A DNA stretch of 64,000 nucleotides from Oscillospiraceae bacterium (GTDB lineage Bacteria; Bacillota; Clostridia; UBA1212). The notes below the pieces were generated by a model. The model saw only the letters and a list, made by a program, of their open reading frames with translations, did no database searches and was not told the origin of the DNA. The translations under genes were made by a program, and so were the position numbers. Positions 63,262-64,000 of the stretch are shown here, one piece after another. Numbering within the stretch: the first letter of the stretch is position 1; the number at the start of each line of letters is the position of its first letter. Location: assembly GCA_015069195.1 (NCBI GenBank), contig SVJA01000007.1, positions 45,825 to 109,824 of the forward strand. Direction: 5' to 3'.

Positions 63262-63864
63262 ATGAAATACATGAAAATATTATGGATTATTATTTTGGTA
63301 GCAGATAATCTACTACCATTGTTGCTGGCGCATTTTTATCCAAACTATAAGCATAAAGAAATGGCACTCTCAGTACTGGGCTCACGGCAAAGCCCTGTAA
63401 AATGGATATACAATGTGTGGTGTATCATATCCGGAATTGTTTTTTGCATTGTTCCTTATGAGTTGTACAAAGAAAATAGTAGTGGTTTGATGATAGCAAT
63501 ATGGGTATTGCTTGCAATATACGGCATTGGATGTGAAATTATATCTGGGTTATGTCCGTTAAACGAAAGCAGGGAGGACGAAGATGTTGTTACTAAAATT
63601 CACGGAGGAACTTCTGCTATTGGTTTTATGACATTACTCGTTGTACCGTTACTCTTGGCAATACTGCAGTTTCAAGCGACAAATATAATTATGGGAGCGA
63701 TCTCACTTGTGAGCTTTATTGTGGCTTTCGCGTTCTTCTGCTTTTTCATTATGGGAGAGAAAGAAAAGTTTGCGAATACGATTTTACGATACGGCGGTCT
63801 TTGGCAAAGACTCGTTTTGGTGAGTTGCTATATACCATTAGCTGTTTGGTGTATTATAAAATGA
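63262..63864 (+). CDS. DUF998-like membrane protein
   Basis: 200 residues, six membrane segments. After the first span comes MALSVLGSRQSPVKWIYNVW, matching the DUF998 pattern S-x-L-G-x-x-x-x-P-x-x-x-x-x-N; GYIGCE-like YGIGCEIISGLCPLNE and KIHGGTSAIGF (the family H-x-x-x-x) are also present. Two starts (63262 or 63271) are possible; neither has a strong ribosome binding site. Downstream of pflA by 61 bases, perhaps independent. Confidence 0.8.
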   Translation: MKYMKILWIIILVADNLLPLLLAHFYPNYKHKEMALSVLGSRQSPVKWIYNVWCIISGIVFCIVPYELYKENSSGLMIAIWVLLAIYGIGCEIISGLCPLNESREDEDVVTKIHGGTSAIGFMTLLVVPLLLAILQFQATNIIMGAISLVSFIVAFAFFCFFIMGEKEKFANTILRYGGLWQRLVLVSCYIPLAVWCIIK

Positions 63865-64000
63865 CAAATTCCAATTTGACAACTAATATTATGTGAATTA
63901 TTATCAATAATTGTTAGGTGTTAATAAAATTCTCTAAAAGTCCTGTAAATATAGGGTTTTTCGCAAACAACTCGTTTCAACTTGTTATGACTTATTATTT
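63865..64000. other. Window end, no feature seen
   Basis: A/T-rich sequence with no frame, hairpin or RNA recognised. Confidence 0.5.

Overview
The window reads as a chromosome segment of a spore-forming, anaerobic, low-to-mid GC member of the Clostridia, probably a gut-type Oscillospirales or Lachnospirales relative. The evidence is spoIVB and spoIIP (sporulation), pyruvate formate-lyase with its activase, a BcrA/D-type oxygen-sensitive activase, a small bacterial SRP RNA, and AAGGAGG-type ribosome binding sites. Functional calls rest on family features recognised by eye; no database search was possible.

Layout. (1) Bases 1-13,300 are an accessory island on the minus strand, tightly packed and operon-like. 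In transcription order it encodes an XRE regulator, a membrane protein with Rossmann (TrkA-N-like) and C-terminal RyR-like domains, a DUF4062-STAND P-loop NTPase, a fusion of a ribosomal L7/L12 C-terminal-like domain with MORN and leucine-rich repeats, a possible 20-residue Cys peptide, and eight small genes (Sel1, YwqG/DUF1963, LRR, TPR-like and unknowns). The island sits just 3' of an intact spoIVB, and its far end is bounded by a diverged second copy of the last 36 spoIVB codons with its own terminator. This is the best candidate for an undescribed system: it has the architecture of an NTP-dependent conflict (immunity) locus plus a ribosomal-stalk mimic. (2) 13.4-22.8 kb is housekeeping: spoIVB, recN and nadK on the minus strand, then SRP RNA, dnaX, an M20 dipeptidase, a minimal SufC-SufB/D pair and tRNA-Pro. 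(3) 22.9-26.4 kb holds a flavin reductase, a zinc-ribbon membrane protein, a condensation-like acyltransferase and a RelQ-type alarmone synthetase. (4) 26.4-35 kb is a chain of overlapping minus-strand genes: BcrA/D-DUF2229 activase, spoIIP, lepA, hemW. (5) 35-39 kb has a beta-helix lipoprotein, a gap with imperfect direct repeats and a type I toxin/antisense-RNA module, and tyrS. (6) 39-49 kb is dominated by lipid-type genes: GPH transporter, AMP-ligase with carrier domain, PlsC, alpha/beta hydrolase, FakA-like and DegV/FakB-like proteins, phosphatidylserine decarboxylase, SLC13-like transporter, YegP-like protein. (7) 49-55 kb: DUF4173/XRE/DUF2975 trio, GH127-like glycosidase and OFA-type transporter. 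(8) 55-64 kb: initiator tRNA, a lipoprotein, DUF5662, EamA and SulP transporters, pflB-pflA and a DUF998 protein.

How it fits together. The housekeeping half shows conserved Firmicutes neighbourhoods (recN-spoIVB; spoIIP-lepA-hemW; pflB-pflA). spo0A, usually next to spoIVB, is not there; the island occupies that place. Two 12-base palindromes TTTCCCGGGAAA lie upstream of nadK and of the beta-helix lipoprotein gene at matching distances and may be sites for one regulator.
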